A DNA stretch of 64,000 nt, taken from Phyto melanocephala. Its lineage: Eukaryota > Arthropoda > Insecta > Diptera > Rhinophoridae. Numbering within the stretch: position 1 is the stretch's first letter; each line of letters opens with the position of its first letter. A program made the translations under genes and the position numbers. The notes under the pieces are model-generated. The model was not told the origin of the DNA. It did no database searches and saw nothing but the letters and a program-made list of their open reading frames with translations. The stretch covers positions 14,708,501-14,772,500 of the forward strand of contig OW799234.1 in the NCBI GenBank assembly GCA_941918925.1, given 5' to 3'. Below are positions 13,780-26,549 of the stretch, piece after piece.

Positions 13780-14460
13780 ATGATTGGTAATGTCTATATA
13801 ATCCGTTGTTCAAGATTTAATCACTGATGACCAATGGTCAATGCAAGTTACGCGATTGGGCAGCGACTTCTAACAATTTAAAACTACTTAATTTGGTTAT
13901 TTCAATTTTTGTTACTGCAATTCCTTAGCCCGTTGCTCCGATTTAAGATCCCTAAAAGATCCAAAGTTTGCTGTACAAACTTGATACACATACGCCAAAA
14001 CTGCCAGCTCTACGCTGGTAATTTTTCAGTAAAACTCAAAACAATTAGCAATTTTAATTCTGAACTCAAAAGCTTCAACCTTGTTCAACATTGTTTGTTC
14101 ACGTAGTTGTCTTCAGAGTGCAAACCAAATTTAAATGAAAATATTAATTCAATAAGCCATTTATTTGACTGATGTTTAATTGCAAAGTCGTGTTTGGCGA
14201 TGAAGCTCATTTTTAACTTGATGTGTTTCTTAATAAATAAAATTGCCGCATATGGAATGAGACGAATCCACAACAGATTCCGGTTTACATGCTAATGACG
14301 TTATCGAACGTTATTTCTTAATGACCATACGCGAGGTCAATGAAAGTCGTTATCGTACTATGGTCAGTGATTTCTTGTTTGAAAATATGGATGGCATTAA
14401 TCTTGGTCAGATGTGGTTTCTACAGTATGATACAAGGATTTGTTGCTTTTGATTAATGTA
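13780..14460 (+). pseudogene. Decayed Tc1/mariner-like transposase
   Basis: Around 14187-14270 the plus strand reads V-V-F-G-D-E-A-H-F, a stop, then N-K-stop-N-C-R-I-W, the equivalent of the D-E-A-H-F...N-K-Q-N-C-R-I-W block in the better preserved copy at 57860-58258. Further on, S-R-Y-R-T-M and M-W-F-L-Q-Y-D align with the R-Y-R-A-M and T-W-F-Q-Q-D-G blocks. There are several stops and frameshifts, so it cannot make transposase. Confidence 0.65.
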
Positions 14461-15864
14461 CATGTAAATTGTCCTCTGTGGCGCGAATAAAAATTTTTTT
14501 AATTAAAATTTCCCTTTTATGTTAATTCTTACAATTTCAAGTTTTATCGGCGTTAACCACAAATAACTTCAAATCTAATAAAGTTTTATTAACTATAGTC
14601 AAGTAAGATGGCAAAACGAACGTCTTAATGGACCTTTTATATGTATGATTTTTTGATAAGGTTATCTGTCATGTGATTTAAATTGTCCCCACTTTTTCTT
14701 GTGACATTTTCTATACTAATAATCCGCAGTCGTACGATGCTCACAAAGTCAAAATAACAAATGTTATTTTATATATATTTTTACAGCGATTATATCCTAT
14801 ATATTTAGGACCCAATTTTCAACAAAGTTTAAAAAGTAAAACAGCTACGGTTCTGCAAATTAATATAATAAATGCCACTCTTTTTAATACGATAAAATTC
14901 GATTATGCCCTTGGATGATGTAATGAGAAGAACGAATCGTGCAAATTAGGAAAACTTTAACAGTTTAAATACTTTTAGAATTTAAAAAGATTTACGTATT
15001 TTTAAATTTATTTTAAACAAGATTAAAACCTAAGATAAATTCTTAAAAAATGGCTCTAAATCCTAAAAGCCTAGAATTTTCAAAAAGAAGATTTTTTTGC
15101 ACTGCTCATTTATAAATAAGGAAACATAAAATTCTGAACCTATTGAATTGAATTAGCGATATAACAGATTTTCTTTGCATAAAAGGTCCCACTCCCTCCA
15201 GCTATTATGTTATTTGTATATGAAAATTCATTACAATTTTATTTGTTTTACATTTTTAAATGTTTAAAAAATATACAACTTATCTGAATTTCAAAAAGTT
15301 AGTATAAATTATTGGGAAATAAAAAAATTAATTTAATCATATTCCCTTAAAAAAAATTTGTGTAAACCCTGAAAGTTGTCGTTGTGTAAAGAGATAATCC
15401 CCATAAAACTTTATAAAATAATTTATTTAATTCACATAACAAAAGCTTTTGAGATATTCAATATACATGTTATAACCGTTTCCATATGTTTATATTTCTT
15501 TCCATGCTCTCACTCTCTTTTTCTCTCTGTGGCTGTGTTTACAGTTTTTTTTTTTATTAATTTTGTCTGTTCCATAGTCTCTATAGAAATAAGACTAAAA
15601 TAAAACTGTAAAAAAACTGAGAAAAAAATCAGAAGAAGAAGATGAAACACAAAAACAACAATGGAAAAACGTGACTTTTGTTTAAATACGAATAATTGTA
15701 GAATGGGGTGGTGGTCTATATTTGTGTAACATTTGGACAGCCATATGATGTTGTGCATATGTACAATAGGTGTGTGTGGGTTGTGTGGTGTACTTTACTA
15801 TACATATCTACATGTTTAATGTTAAGTAGTTTTAGAACCTGTAAAAAGCACTTTTTTCAAAGAC
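14461..15864. other. AT-rich intergenic DNA, nothing recognised
   Basis: No supported feature. The right boundary is the start of the tandem duplication. Confidence 0.4.
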
Positions 15865-16778
15865 AACAAACAATGATGTCTGTCGTTACGTAGTTAAACA
15901 CACATACACACACATCTACAAAAACACTGACAAATTTTACATTGACCTTAACAGTTTAGCCAACGTATTGTTCTATTGTGTAGTTTACATACACTAGTAC
16001 TTATGTTGTTATTATTACTTTTTGCTTTCTTGTTTTAAGCGTACTTATCCTATTTTACTTACAGACAAATTCGTATACATATATTTTAGCTAAACTTTCA
16101 CCTTTATTATTATTGTTATTATTGTTTGAAAAGATTTAAAAACAAACCAACTAAAGGCCTTCGCTATTTTGTTTAGCAGACGTTTCCTGTTGACCATACA
16201 AATGCGTCATTATCAATGAAATTATGTGGAAAAATTGTTGTTGTTGTTGTAAGTAGTTTAAACAGTTTTAGGGCTGCTCCTAATGTAATTAACAGACTTA
16301 AAAAACGCATAACAAACAGGAGGATTTTTGTGTTTGTTTTTTTTTTTGTGAATTTAAAAATACCTGTTTTATTTACGGTTTTTGTGTTTAATGCTGTTTA
16401 AAAAATCTTATGTTGATTTGTTTTTTGTAATCTTGTTAATACGCTTAGGTTTTAATTTAATTACTTTACATATGCATGTAATAGTAGATGTTAATTACCG
16501 ATAACATTTTTAAAATTAGGTAAGATTTTAAGGGTAGAACTTTATATCCTTCCAAATCAGTCTATAAATTAAATTACAGACAAGACTCTAGACTAGAATT
16601 TAGTCCATTTCACAGAATAAAAAATTTACTACAGATAAGCATAACTATATAGTCTGAAGTAAAAGACTATACCTAGATCAGTTTCTAAAACACTATATTA
16701 GTTCATAGCATATACCGGTATTCACTTTACACAATAAGCTTACTTAGAAAGGAACAGCTGACGATCAGCTGATCAACT

Positions 16779-17005
16779 GAAACTTATGCCGAACTTAAAA
16801 TACCTAGTAATTCGAATTGGAGATCCATGAGAGATGACATTGAGGAGACTGGTTTCTAGACCTAGACGACAATCTTAGGAGATTATGATTATGGTTTTAT
16901 TAGTTTCCATATAAAGCGCAAAACATGCCAAAAATACATACGTGTTCTCCTGTCATAGGTTTGGGGTCTCTTTTTTTTCATTCTAACCTAACTTTACCTA
17001 ATTAA
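16779..17005 (+). mobile_element. LINE 3' end, copy 1
   Basis: ATGCCGAACTTAAAATACCT, GAGGAGACTGGTTT, AAAGCGCAAAACATGCCAAAAATACATACGTGTT and a CTAACCTAACTTTACC tail match the end of the LINE fragment at 56439-56985. Only the last codons and 3' UTR are present. Confidence 0.65.
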
Positions 17006-17084
17006 GTGTACCCTAAACTAAGCTTTAATCAAAAAAAATATTTTATTCGAAATATCAATAAAAGGCATTAACATTTAAAAATGA

Positions 17085-17700
17085 TATCTGGCATATAGCC
17101 ACTGCAGCCATATGCTGTCACTTTTTTAATGTCTCGAATAACACGAGCAATGTTAGCACGGCATCAACTGCTGTGGGGTTTTTCAGCATAAACTAGGGAC
17201 TTCACGTGGCCCCACAGGAAGTAATCAAAAGATGTCAAATCACAAGACCTTTAAGGCCAAAATTTGATTTCCATAAATCATAGATTTTGTTCGACGTATG
17301 ACATACAGCGTCTTCCTGTTGAGACCATGTGTCATCCACCTCAGTTTAATTCATATTTTTAAACAAAACATCATCGACTATCTTCAATAATCGTTACGCA
17401 AGTTCCGCCTTCACTTTTGAAGGAATAACTTCGGATAATATCACCAGCGTGTAAACCACACCAGACAGTACATTTGTCTGGTGATTATTTAATCTGTAGT
17501 CTCTTGTCGATTGGTCTTATTTCATAAGCGACAGTTTTTTTTATTAACAAACTCATTAAGTCAAAAACAAGTCTCATTACTGAACACGATTTAGCGATTA
17601 AACGTCGGTCAAATCGATGGCTGATTTGCAAAGTAAATTTGGTTAAATTGCCAGCTGGTTTGATGTTTTTTCATAGAATACTGATCATAAATGTCGAAAA
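17085..17700 (-). pseudogene. Tc1/mariner-like transposase remnant, copy 1
   Basis: Read on the minus strand it contains D-D-T-W-S-Q-Q-E-D-A-V-C-H-T, aligning with N-T-W-F-Q-Q-D-G-A-T-C-H-T of the copy at 57860-58258. In another frame it has D-L-T-S-F-D-Y-F-L-W-G-H-V-K-S-L-V-Y-A, the block holding the third catalytic aspartate of the family. Stops and frame changes between blocks show it is dead. Confidence 0.7.
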
Positions 17701-17823
17701 GTTAGCAGAGTTTGACAGTTTATTTGTCAGCCAACCCTTTTGTAGGTTCTATCTGGTTTAAAAAATACTCTATTCTAGACTATAGTTTGAAATACGGTAT
17801 AGTTCTTAGTATAAAGGACAGAT

Positions 17824-18330
17824 CGGCCTCCAAACAAAAAAAAGTTGTGCCAGTCACCCTCTAGAGTCAAAGACATGTCAATTAAGTTTCTAAAACAGAA
17901 AACAATTTTTTTGCCACGCCCCAAATATGGCACTTTTTGTTTTTTTTTTTTTTATATTCAGCGCCGCTATTTAAAGTCTACTATGGCTGCATTTTTGCCT
18001 TGGATGGCTTTTTAATCTAACGTCAAATTAAAGATGTCAAAAAAGATGTAAAAAAAAATTATATTAAGGGGGAAGGATCCGAGATATCATAAATAACATA
18101 TTTAATTTGACGTTAGATTAATAAGTCATCCAGGGCAAAAATAAAGCCATAGTCAAGCCATGAACAATGATATGCGATATGATGAGATCGAACTTTAAAT
18201 GTCGGCGCTATATATAAAAAATTGCTATATTTGGGGCGTGGCAAAAAAATTGTTTTCTGTTTTAGAAACTTAATTGACATGTCTTTGATTCTAGGGGGTG
18301 AGTGGCACAACTTTTTTTCAAACCGCCTTA
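17824..18330. repeat. Long foldback hairpin, copy 1
   Basis: An arm at about 17824-18044 is the inverted copy of about 18095-18330, separated by a 50-bp loop. Exact shared strings include GACATGTCAATTAAGTTTCT, TTTTTTTGCCACGCCCCAAA and TAATCTAACGTCAAATTAAA. One arm lacks about 20-40 bp. The 122-residue frame at 18113-18481 (minus) is just a reading of one arm. It could be a foldback element or a hairpin-RNA source. Confidence 0.8.
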
Positions 18331-18496
18331 GAGTACAACCTAGTTTGTAGCATAGACTGCAGTCTTTTTTAGGTTCCAATTTTATAGGGCTCATACACAA
18401 CACCATAAAATTGTGCAACCAAGTGTTTGTGCAATTAAGCTTTAAGCACACACTACACCAGCATGTTGGTACAAAATTCATTTTTTACCAAAAAAA

Positions 18497-19960
18497 ATTT
18501 TTTTTTTTTTTTATATTTATATTTATTTATTAAAACTTATTAATTTTATCAATATCGTTAACTGAGTTATGAGAATTTACATATAGTATTACAATAATTA
18601 ACATCTGATTAATTAAATAAAGAAACTACTAATATCACAGATTTAAGGAAAAGTTGTTCATAAAAAACCTCGCATCAACTTAGAAGTTATAAGAGATTTT
18701 AGAACAATCACTGAAATGTGTCTTTTAAACAAAAGACCCTCAGCGGTTGTTCAGCAAATTTCTTATTATTTCAAAATTTGACCTTCTGCATTTTTCATTA
18801 AATGACAGCGTCAGTTCCCTTGTCAATGAATTAAACATTTTAAAGTTAAAGTTTCTATGTAGAAGATAAGTTGGATATCTAAAAGGTAGATTGTGTATTA
18901 TTTTCAAGTTTTTATTTTGAATGATTTGCAATTTTTTTGTATGCGTTTTAGCAGCCTTTTGTGACCAGATTTGATAACCATAGGTCATAATCGGTCGAAT
19001 ACACATTTTGAAAATAAGTACCTTGTTCTTTATATTAAGTTTAGATCTTCGGCTAATTAAGGGGTATAAGGCACGGCTACACTTAATTGCCTTCTCACAA
19101 ATGTAATTAACATGCTGTTTAAATAAAAGTTTTTTGTCAAGGATAACTCCTAAATATTTAATTTCGTCCCTCAATGGAATTATTCTTCCCCTAGACGATA
19201 AATATCTAGTAGGATAGCGTTTTCGCGATTTGTTGAATGGAAATAAAATTGCTTGAGTTTTATCGTCATTGACTTTTATTTTCCATTTGTCATAGTATTT
19301 ACGAATTAATTTAAGATTATTTTCCATTCTCCTAATTATCGCATTCGACACTTTACCGCAGCAAATAAAGGCGCTATCATCCGCGTAAAAAGCCGCATCA
19401 TGGTCTCTTCTTAGAGTAACATCGGATGTATATATCGAGTATAGTGTAGGGGATAATACTGATCCTTGTGGCAAGCCCGCAGGTATTTGCCTTTCACTAG
19501 AAAATTTGTTATTGACAGATACAACAAACGTACGTTTATCTAAAAAGCTTTTAATAAGTTTTTGTAGATAATTTGGAAAATGCAACGTATTTAATTTATA
19601 CACTAGTCCATCATGCCAGATTGAGTCAAAAGCTTTTTCGATATCAAGAAAAACGACTCCAGTACTTTTCCGATTACTTTTATTACATTCAAGAAAGTTA
19701 ACAACTCTCTTAAGTTGATGTACAGTGGAGTGCTCTTTTCGAAAACCAAATTGTTCTTGATTTATAATATTATTGTAATTTGAAAAATCTAAAATCCAGG
19801 TGTGAATAATTTTCTCGAACACCTTATCTAGTAGGCTTAGAATACTAATTGGCCTATAGCTGGAGGGTAATTTAGGATCCTTTCCAGATTTGACCCAAAA
19901 ATTTTGTGAAAAAGTTTGTAATGAATAACGAAAAAATTTGTGCTGCACTTATTATTACTA
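18497..19960 (-). mobile_element. 5'-truncated jockey-like LINE with reverse transcriptase ORF, copy 1
   Basis: The minus-strand ORF 19948-18740 (402 codons) encodes the reverse transcriptase of a non-LTR retrotransposon. In order it shows S-G-K-D-P-K-L-P-S-S-Y-R-P-I, then F-L-D-I-E-K-A-F-D-S-I-W (motif A, metal-binding aspartate), A-G-L-P-Q-G-S-V-L-S-P, F-Y-A-D-D-S-A-F (catalytic Y-x-D-D) and Y-L-G-V-I-L-D. The endonuclease and the N-terminal end of the RT are missing: similarity begins just before the G-K-D-P block, so the copy is 5'-truncated and cannot move by itself. The 3' UTR ends in an A/T tail (T-run at 18498-18512 on the plus strand). It belongs to the same broad clade as 62462-64000 but is a different family. 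Confidence 0.9.
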
Positions 19961-20337
19961 TTATCCTAAAACGAAAACGAATTAGGAGCAAAAAAAAAAA
20001 AAACGTGTTTGGATGAAGAAATGGCTATGAATTGGCATTTATATTTAAAATGTTGTATTTTTTTGATGTTTATGCCTTGACGATTTAACTTTTATGAGCT
20101 AATTTTGCCACACACGACTAAATCATGCTGGTACAATCAAAAAAATATAAAACTATTTTTGATAAAGCACCAGCATCAGCTGGTACAATCACACCACAAT
20201 CTCATACACGGTCAAACAGCTGGCACAGTCACTTGATTGCACAATTATTATGGGCCCTATTAGTTTAGACTTTGGCCTGGATAATGTTTTTGCCTACGGT
20301 CTAAAATTTATATATTAGGCTAGCCAATAGTAATAAC

Positions 20338-20398
20338 GCGAATTCACATCAGGTGATGTCACGAAACCAGCTGATTTTGACACCTGATGTGAATTCGC
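20338..20398. repeat. Perfect 18-bp inverted repeat (CAAGG family core), copy 1
   Basis: GCGAATTCACATCAGGTG at 20338-20355 is exactly reverse-repeated at 20381-20398 around a 25-bp loop containing CAGCTGAT. The right end runs on to the CCTTG terminus seen at 48231-48265 and 52121-52199; the left CAAG is altered. Confidence 0.75.
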
Positions 20399-20675
20399 CT
20401 TGGTTCATACTATTGACTATACTATATTTAGACTAGACTGTAATTCGACCTTTAAATTTTACTATCGAAAATACACAATTTATATGAGTAACCAACCTCA
20501 AAACATTTTATTCTTTTAACAATTTCCTCAATCCTAAAATCTTTACATATAAGCAAGACCTTTTGTTGTTACAATTGGCGTAATCAAGTACAGTCTTCCA
20601 TACAAACTGAATTTTATTACGAAATTGCAATAATAAGTTTGAAAAAAAAATGGTAAGCAATAAACATTTATAATA

Positions 20676-20993
20676 ATGGCAAATGAAATATCCATTAAAA
20701 AAAACCAACAAAAAGACCTCGAACCACTAACGAGCTTTACAATAAACGCACTATTGACCGCCAATTTTTACAAAACCAATCGAAATAAACGGAAATGCTT
20801 TCAAATACAACAATACTTGCTTGAAATGCACACATACATACGTACGTTTGTAGCAACAGAAAAAAAAACAGACATACACAATGATACAAGCACGCCACAT
20901 ACACTTAAAGCAATATCACATTGTTTTATTAAGTTTTACGACATGTCAAAAACTCAAATAAAATTAGAGAGTATAGAAGTGTCAAAACAATAA
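20676..20993 (+). other. Uncharacterised 105-codon ORF, copy 1
   Basis: An ATG in a reasonable context (AATAATGG) opens 105 codons rich in Lys, Gln and Thr. I recognise no domain, signal peptide or membrane segment. It lies in a non-repeat part of the duplicated block and is repeated unchanged at 28728-29045. It is probably a chance frame. Confidence 0.15.
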
Positions 20994-23219
20994 GCCATAA
21001 AATGTCAAATAAAACGTGTAGCAGCTTGACAGACTTGCAGCTCTTATTGTATCAAGAAGTTATTATAAGCACTAAGATTCTTTTTATTATCTTGGTTTTT
21101 GGTTTTATTTTTTGGGACATTAAGGCACTTAATCTAGTAAAAACATTTCACAATTGTTTTTTTTTTTTTCTAACAATCGAACCAACTTTTATTTAATTTT
21201 GCTCTTGAAAATGGCAACGAAAATGTAAGGACCTACAATAGTAAGAAAGATTAATGCATAAAAAAAATCAAAGAGTAACCACCGTTTTTCTTTGTCATGT
21301 CAGATTGTTTTTGTTGTAATCTTTATTTCATTGATTATAAGGAAATGGCGAGATAACTTTTTTTAAAAAATTTTTTCTAGGTAAATGAAGATGTTATCTT
21401 TCGTTTGATATACATTTCATATTGGTTGATATCTTCCTAATATTTAAATTTCTCAAATGAAAATTGTTTAAACACATACACTCAAATATATGTGTGGTGT
21501 TTGGTTGAGTTTATAGCGTGAACACAAACTATGCTGCTGTTTCAGTGTGGACACAATTGATGAAATATTGAAATTTCGCATATTTACTTATGTATTTAAG
21601 TGAAACAAAATGTTAAATGTGAATTGGAATTGAACATGGATATATAATTATAAAAAATATATGAACAAATTAATTCATAAATTTTTATGTTAAATTAAAG
21701 TGCTGCCAAGTATGCAAAATAACAATGCTGCTTGATGCTGTTTGACAGCAGCTGACCGTTGACGTTTAGTAAATTAAAATAAAAAACAAATGTATCCTAT
21801 TTTTCCTACCATAAGCTTATGTATATTATCAAAAGTAACTATCAAATAAATAAATTCATTTGCTTATATTATTTATCATTTATTGTTATATATGTTTTCT
21901 GTCTTATCGCATGGCGTATTTTACGTTAAACTTAATGGCCGTGTCTCTGACACAGCCTGCAGGGGCAGTCCGTGGCCGAAGGCCTCGTACAACAGTCTGC
22001 TGATTTTTTTTCTATCTGCCTCATTATTCTTTGCAATAATATATAAATAGTGGTACAGTGAATACGCGATAATATGAACTAATTAAAACCAAGCCAGTTC
22101 ACGAGATTATTCATAAAGGGTTATCCATTTCGTGGTTTCGAAAGTATAGGACTGAAATTCGACATCTGTCAAACTAAGTTCTTAAAACAATTGTTTTCTT
22201 TTCAGTTGAATGTCTGTCATTGACGAAAATGGATCACCATGTTTTTCTTTTCCAAGTCCGATAAAGGCATTTTTATTTTTCATTCCAAATATTGCAGAAA
22301 ATTTTCACTTCAATTTTAATCGCTGAACTAGTAACACTTGCACTTTTACATAAATGTTTCAAAATTTAAATTTTTTCTTTTAAAGTTAAAGACTTGTGCT
22401 TTTTCTATGTATATCTAAAAACTTTTCACGTTAAATTTATATTTAAAAAATTATTATTGAGTTCAAGCTGAATAGGATCACTGACTAAAACGTGTATGTA
22501 AGAAATTTTAATTGACTGTTGAGGGCAATGTAAAAGCATACTCATAGGGAAACCACCAAATTGTTATTCAGTTGAATCAGAATAAAACCTCTATCCCGTT
22601 GATTTAGATTTTAACACTGTGTGGATCAAATCCTTTTAAAAAAATAAATTCTTAACCGTTCATGTTTTAGATATTATGAACAAAATGTATATTTTAGAGT
22701 AGCCAATCAAAGAAAAAAAGTGTTAATAGTATGGGGTGTTCATATTATCGCGTGTGCACTGTATAGTAAAAAGTATGTGTTGATGCTGAAACTCATAGAC
22801 CGATTGATATGAAATTTTGCAGGAAAAGGAAAAAGTTATTCAACAAAATATTGTTTCGATTAAGTCAAGTACAAATTCATACAGAGGCAGCCAAAATACG
22901 TCAAATTTTAATAATTCTGATATTTAATTTTTTTTAATAAATAATCAATAATTATGGTTGTCATATTCAAGATGAAAATTTGTTGTTTAAACAATTTGGT
23001 ACCTACTATGTTTGTCGAACAACACAAAAATACAACTCTGTTACAAATTGTGTATCGCGAGTATCGAATTTAACTGCCAAAACTATATTTCAATAAGGTG
23101 AACTCGTCGCTAAAACAACTACAAAGTGAAAAAATACAAACGTGTATTTTGTTAGTGTAAAACAAAACGATATGTCAAAAATACACAAAAATTTGACAAG
23201 TGGTCCCTAGGAGTAGTCA
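20994..23219. other. Part of the duplicated block with no recognised feature
   Basis: AT-rich DNA without a domain-bearing frame. A GC-richer patch near 21940-22010 gives no recognisable product. Confidence 0.4.
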
Positions 23220-23309
23220 ACAGTTGATGATCAGCTGATCTAATAAGTTCTCCTTATTGAATTCGCCTTGACTATATTCTTTCGTTTTGATTAATTTTGA
23301 TTAAATATT

Positions 23310-23840
23310 AAAGCTGAGTCGTAATTCAGCTCTGGTCGGGTTATTGTTATGATTATTGTCGAATAACGGCAATCAAGCCGTCCTTTTTATCTTTATTCGA
23401 AAGTTTTACGTCTCAGTCTCGAGTGGTTAATTGTGTGGCGTCGCGTAACTGCTTTGGATACAGTTTCCAGACTATTCTACAATTAATCGCGTGCTTTTAA
23501 TTTAATTGGATTAACTTAAGGAGTACCAAATAAACTTTTTTCACTTGTAACTGGAGGAGTTCCAAAAAACTCATTGTTATTATTGTTCAAGTGTCTCCGA
23601 CTTCCTATACAATGGTATAGGCCGAATTGCGATGCCTGAACCAACGTTTTGTAACTGGAGGAGAACCATAAAACTAAGTTTTATTTATTGTTCAAGTGCC
23701 TCCGACTTTCTATGCAAAGGTATAGGCCGATTTACGGAGAAGGAACCAAAGTGGGATACCCTAGCTTTCTGACGTCTACCCTGAAAATAAAAGTCTCTGA
23801 GGCTTATCCAACTCTGGTCCCTTGGTCCCTTTTATATTTG
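23310..23840 (+). repeat. Unclassified dispersed repeat D, copy 1
   Basis: It begins near AGCTCTGGTCGGG and includes GTGTGGCGTCGCGTAACTGC and GATACAGTTTCCAGACTATT. Two tandem units of about 100 bp follow, each carrying AACTGGAGGAG, then GTGTCTCCGACTTCCTATAC or a close variant, then GGTATAGGCCGA. Reverse-oriented relatives are at 52620-53085 and 53450-53724. There is no coding capacity. An LTR is possible but I see no TG...CA ends or primer site. Confidence 0.65.
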
Positions 23841-24831
23841 AAAAAAATTAATGCTTCAAGAATGTAAGTGTATTTTAAAGTAATAAACTTGGTTTTTTAT
23901 TAATAGAAGTATTAGTAAACAAACAATGATGTCTGTCGTTACGTAGTTAAACACACATACACACACATCTACAAAAACACTGACAAATTTTACATTGACC
24001 TTAACAGTTTAGCCAACGTATTGTTCTATTGTGTAGTTTACATACACTAGTACTTATGTTGTTATTATTACTTTTTGCTTTCTTGTTTTAAGCGTACTTA
24101 TCCTATTTTACTTACAGACAAATTCGTATACATATATTTTAGCTAAACTTTCACCTTTATTATTATTGTTATTATTGTTTGAAAAGATTTAAAAACAAAC
24201 CAACTAAAGGCCTTCGCTATTTTGTTTAGCAGACGTTTCCTGTTGACCATACAAATGCGTCATTATCAATGAAATTATGTGGAAAAATTGTTGTTGTTGT
24301 TGTAAGTAGTTTAAACAGTTTTAGGGCTGCTCCTAATGTAATTAACAGACTTAAAAAACGCATAACAAACAGGAGGATTTTTGTGTTTGTTTTTTTTTTT
24401 GTGAATTTAAAAATACCTGTTTTATTTACGGTTTTTGTGTTTAATGCTGTTTAAAAAATCTTATGTTGATTTGTTTTTTGTAATCTTGTTAATACGCTTA
24501 GGTTTTAATTTAATTACTTTACATATGCATGTAATAGTAGATGTTAATTACCGATAACATTTTTAAAATTAGGTAAGATTTTAAGGGTAGAACTTTATAT
24601 CCTTCCAAATCAGTCTATAAATTAAATTACAGACAAGACTCTAGACTAGAATTTAGTCCATTTCACAGAATAAAAAATTTACTACAGATAAGCATAACTA
24701 TATAGTCTGAAGTAAAAGACTATACCTAGATCAGTTTCTAAAACACTATATTAGTTCATAGCATATACCGGTATTCACTTTACACAATAAGCTTACTTAG
24801 AAAGGAACAGCTGACGATCAGCTGATCAACT

Positions 24832-25058
24832 GAAACTTATGCCGAACTTAAAATACCTAGTAATTCGAATTGGAGATCCATGAGAGATGACATTGAGGAG
24901 ACTGGTTTCTAGACCTAGACGACAATCTTAGGAGATTATGATTATGGTTTTATTAGTTTCCATATAAAGCGCAAAACATGCCAAAAATACATACGTGTTC
25001 TCCTGTCATAGGTTTGGGGTCTCTTTTTTTTCATTCTAACCTAACTTTACCTAATTAA
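24832..25058 (+). mobile_element. LINE 3' end, copy 2
   Basis: Identical to 16779-17005. Confidence 0.65.
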
Positions 25059-25137
25059 GTGTACCCTAAACTAAGCTTTAATCAAAAAAAATATTTTATT
25101 CGAAATATCAATAAAAGGCATTAACATTTAAAAATGA

Positions 25138-25753
25138 TATCTGGCATATAGCCACTGCAGCCATATGCTGTCACTTTTTTAATGTCTCGAATAACACGAG
25201 CAATGTTAGCACGGCATCAACTGCTGTGGGGTTTTTCAGCATAAACTAGGGACTTCACGTGGCCCCACAGGAAGTAATCAAAAGATGTCAAATCACAAGA
25301 CCTTTAAGGCCAAAATTTGATTTCCATAAATCATAGATTTTGTTCGACGTATGACATACAGCGTCTTCCTGTTGAGACCATGTGTCATCCACCTCAGTTT
25401 AATTCATATTTTTAAACAAAACATCATCGACTATCTTCAATAATCGTTACGCAAGTTCCGCCTTCACTTTTGAAGGAATAACTTCGGATAATATCACCAG
25501 CGTGTAAACCACACCAGACAGTACATTTGTCTGGTGATTATTTAATCTGTAGTCTCTTGTCGATTGGTCTTATTTCATAAGCGACAGTTTTTTTTATTAA
25601 CAAACTCATTAAGTCAAAAACAAGTCTCATTACTGAACACGATTTAGCGATTAAACGTCGGTCAAATCGATGGCTGATTTGCAAAGTAAATTTGGTTAAA
25701 TTGCCAGCTGGTTTGATGTTTTTTCATAGAATACTGATCATAAATGTCGAAAA
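25138..25753 (-). pseudogene. Tc1/mariner-like transposase remnant, copy 2
   Basis: Identical to 17085-17700, with the same stops and frameshifts. Confidence 0.7.
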
Positions 25754-25876
25754 GTTAGCAGAGTTTGACAGTTTATTTGTCAGCCAACCCTTTTGTAGGT
25801 TCTATCTGGTTTAAAAAATACTCTATTCTAGACTATAGTTTGAAATACGGTATAGTTCTTAGTATAAAGGACAGAT

Positions 25877-26383
25877 CGGCCTCCAAACAAAAAAAAGTTG
25901 TGCCAGTCACCCTCTAGAGTCAAAGACATGTCAATTAAGTTTCTAAAACAGAAAACAATTTTTTTGCCACGCCCCAAATATGGCACTTTTTGTTTTTTTT
26001 TTTTTTATATTCAGCGCCGCTATTTAAAGTCTACTATGGCTGCATTTTTGCCTTGGATGGCTTTTTAATCTAACGTCAAATTAAAGATGTCAAAAAAGAT
26101 GTAAAAAAAAATTATATTAAGGGGGAAGGATCCGAGATATCATAAATAACATATTTAATTTGACGTTAGATTAATAAGTCATCCAGGGCAAAAATAAAGC
26201 CATAGTCAAGCCATGAACAATGATATGCGATATGATGAGATCGAACTTTAAATGTCGGCGCTATATATAAAAAATTGCTATATTTGGGGCGTGGCAAAAA
26301 AATTGTTTTCTGTTTTAGAAACTTAATTGACATGTCTTTGATTCTAGGGGGTGAGTGGCACAACTTTTTTTCAAACCGCCTTA
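25877..26383. repeat. Long foldback hairpin, copy 2
   Basis: Identical to 17824-18330; arms at about 25877-26097 and 26148-26383. Confidence 0.8.
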
Positions 26384-26549
26384 GAGTACAACCTAGTTTG
26401 TAGCATAGACTGCAGTCTTTTTTAGGTTCCAATTTTATAGGGCTCATACACAACACCATAAAATTGTGCAACCAAGTGTTTGTGCAATTAAGCTTTAAGC
26501 ACACACTACACCAGCATGTTGGTACAAAATTCATTTTTTACCAAAAAAA

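Larger units (their letters stand above)
15865..23917. repeat. Tandem duplication, copy 1 (8,053 bp)
   Basis: This block and the next (23918-31969) are the same sequence at an offset of 8,053 falling to 8,052 bp. The only difference I found is a homopolymer of 14 A (19990-20003) against 13 A in copy 2. The hexamer AACAAA occurs at all three junctions (15865-15870, 23918-23923, 31970-31975), so the breakpoint lies within a 6-bp microhomology. Apparent near-total identity over 8 kb means a very recent duplication or an assembly artefact. Confidence 0.95.

Noticed and set aside
18113..18481. 122-codon minus-strand ORF, present twice
   Set aside because: It reads through one arm of a long inverted repeat; the other arm encodes nothing similar, and no domain is recognised.
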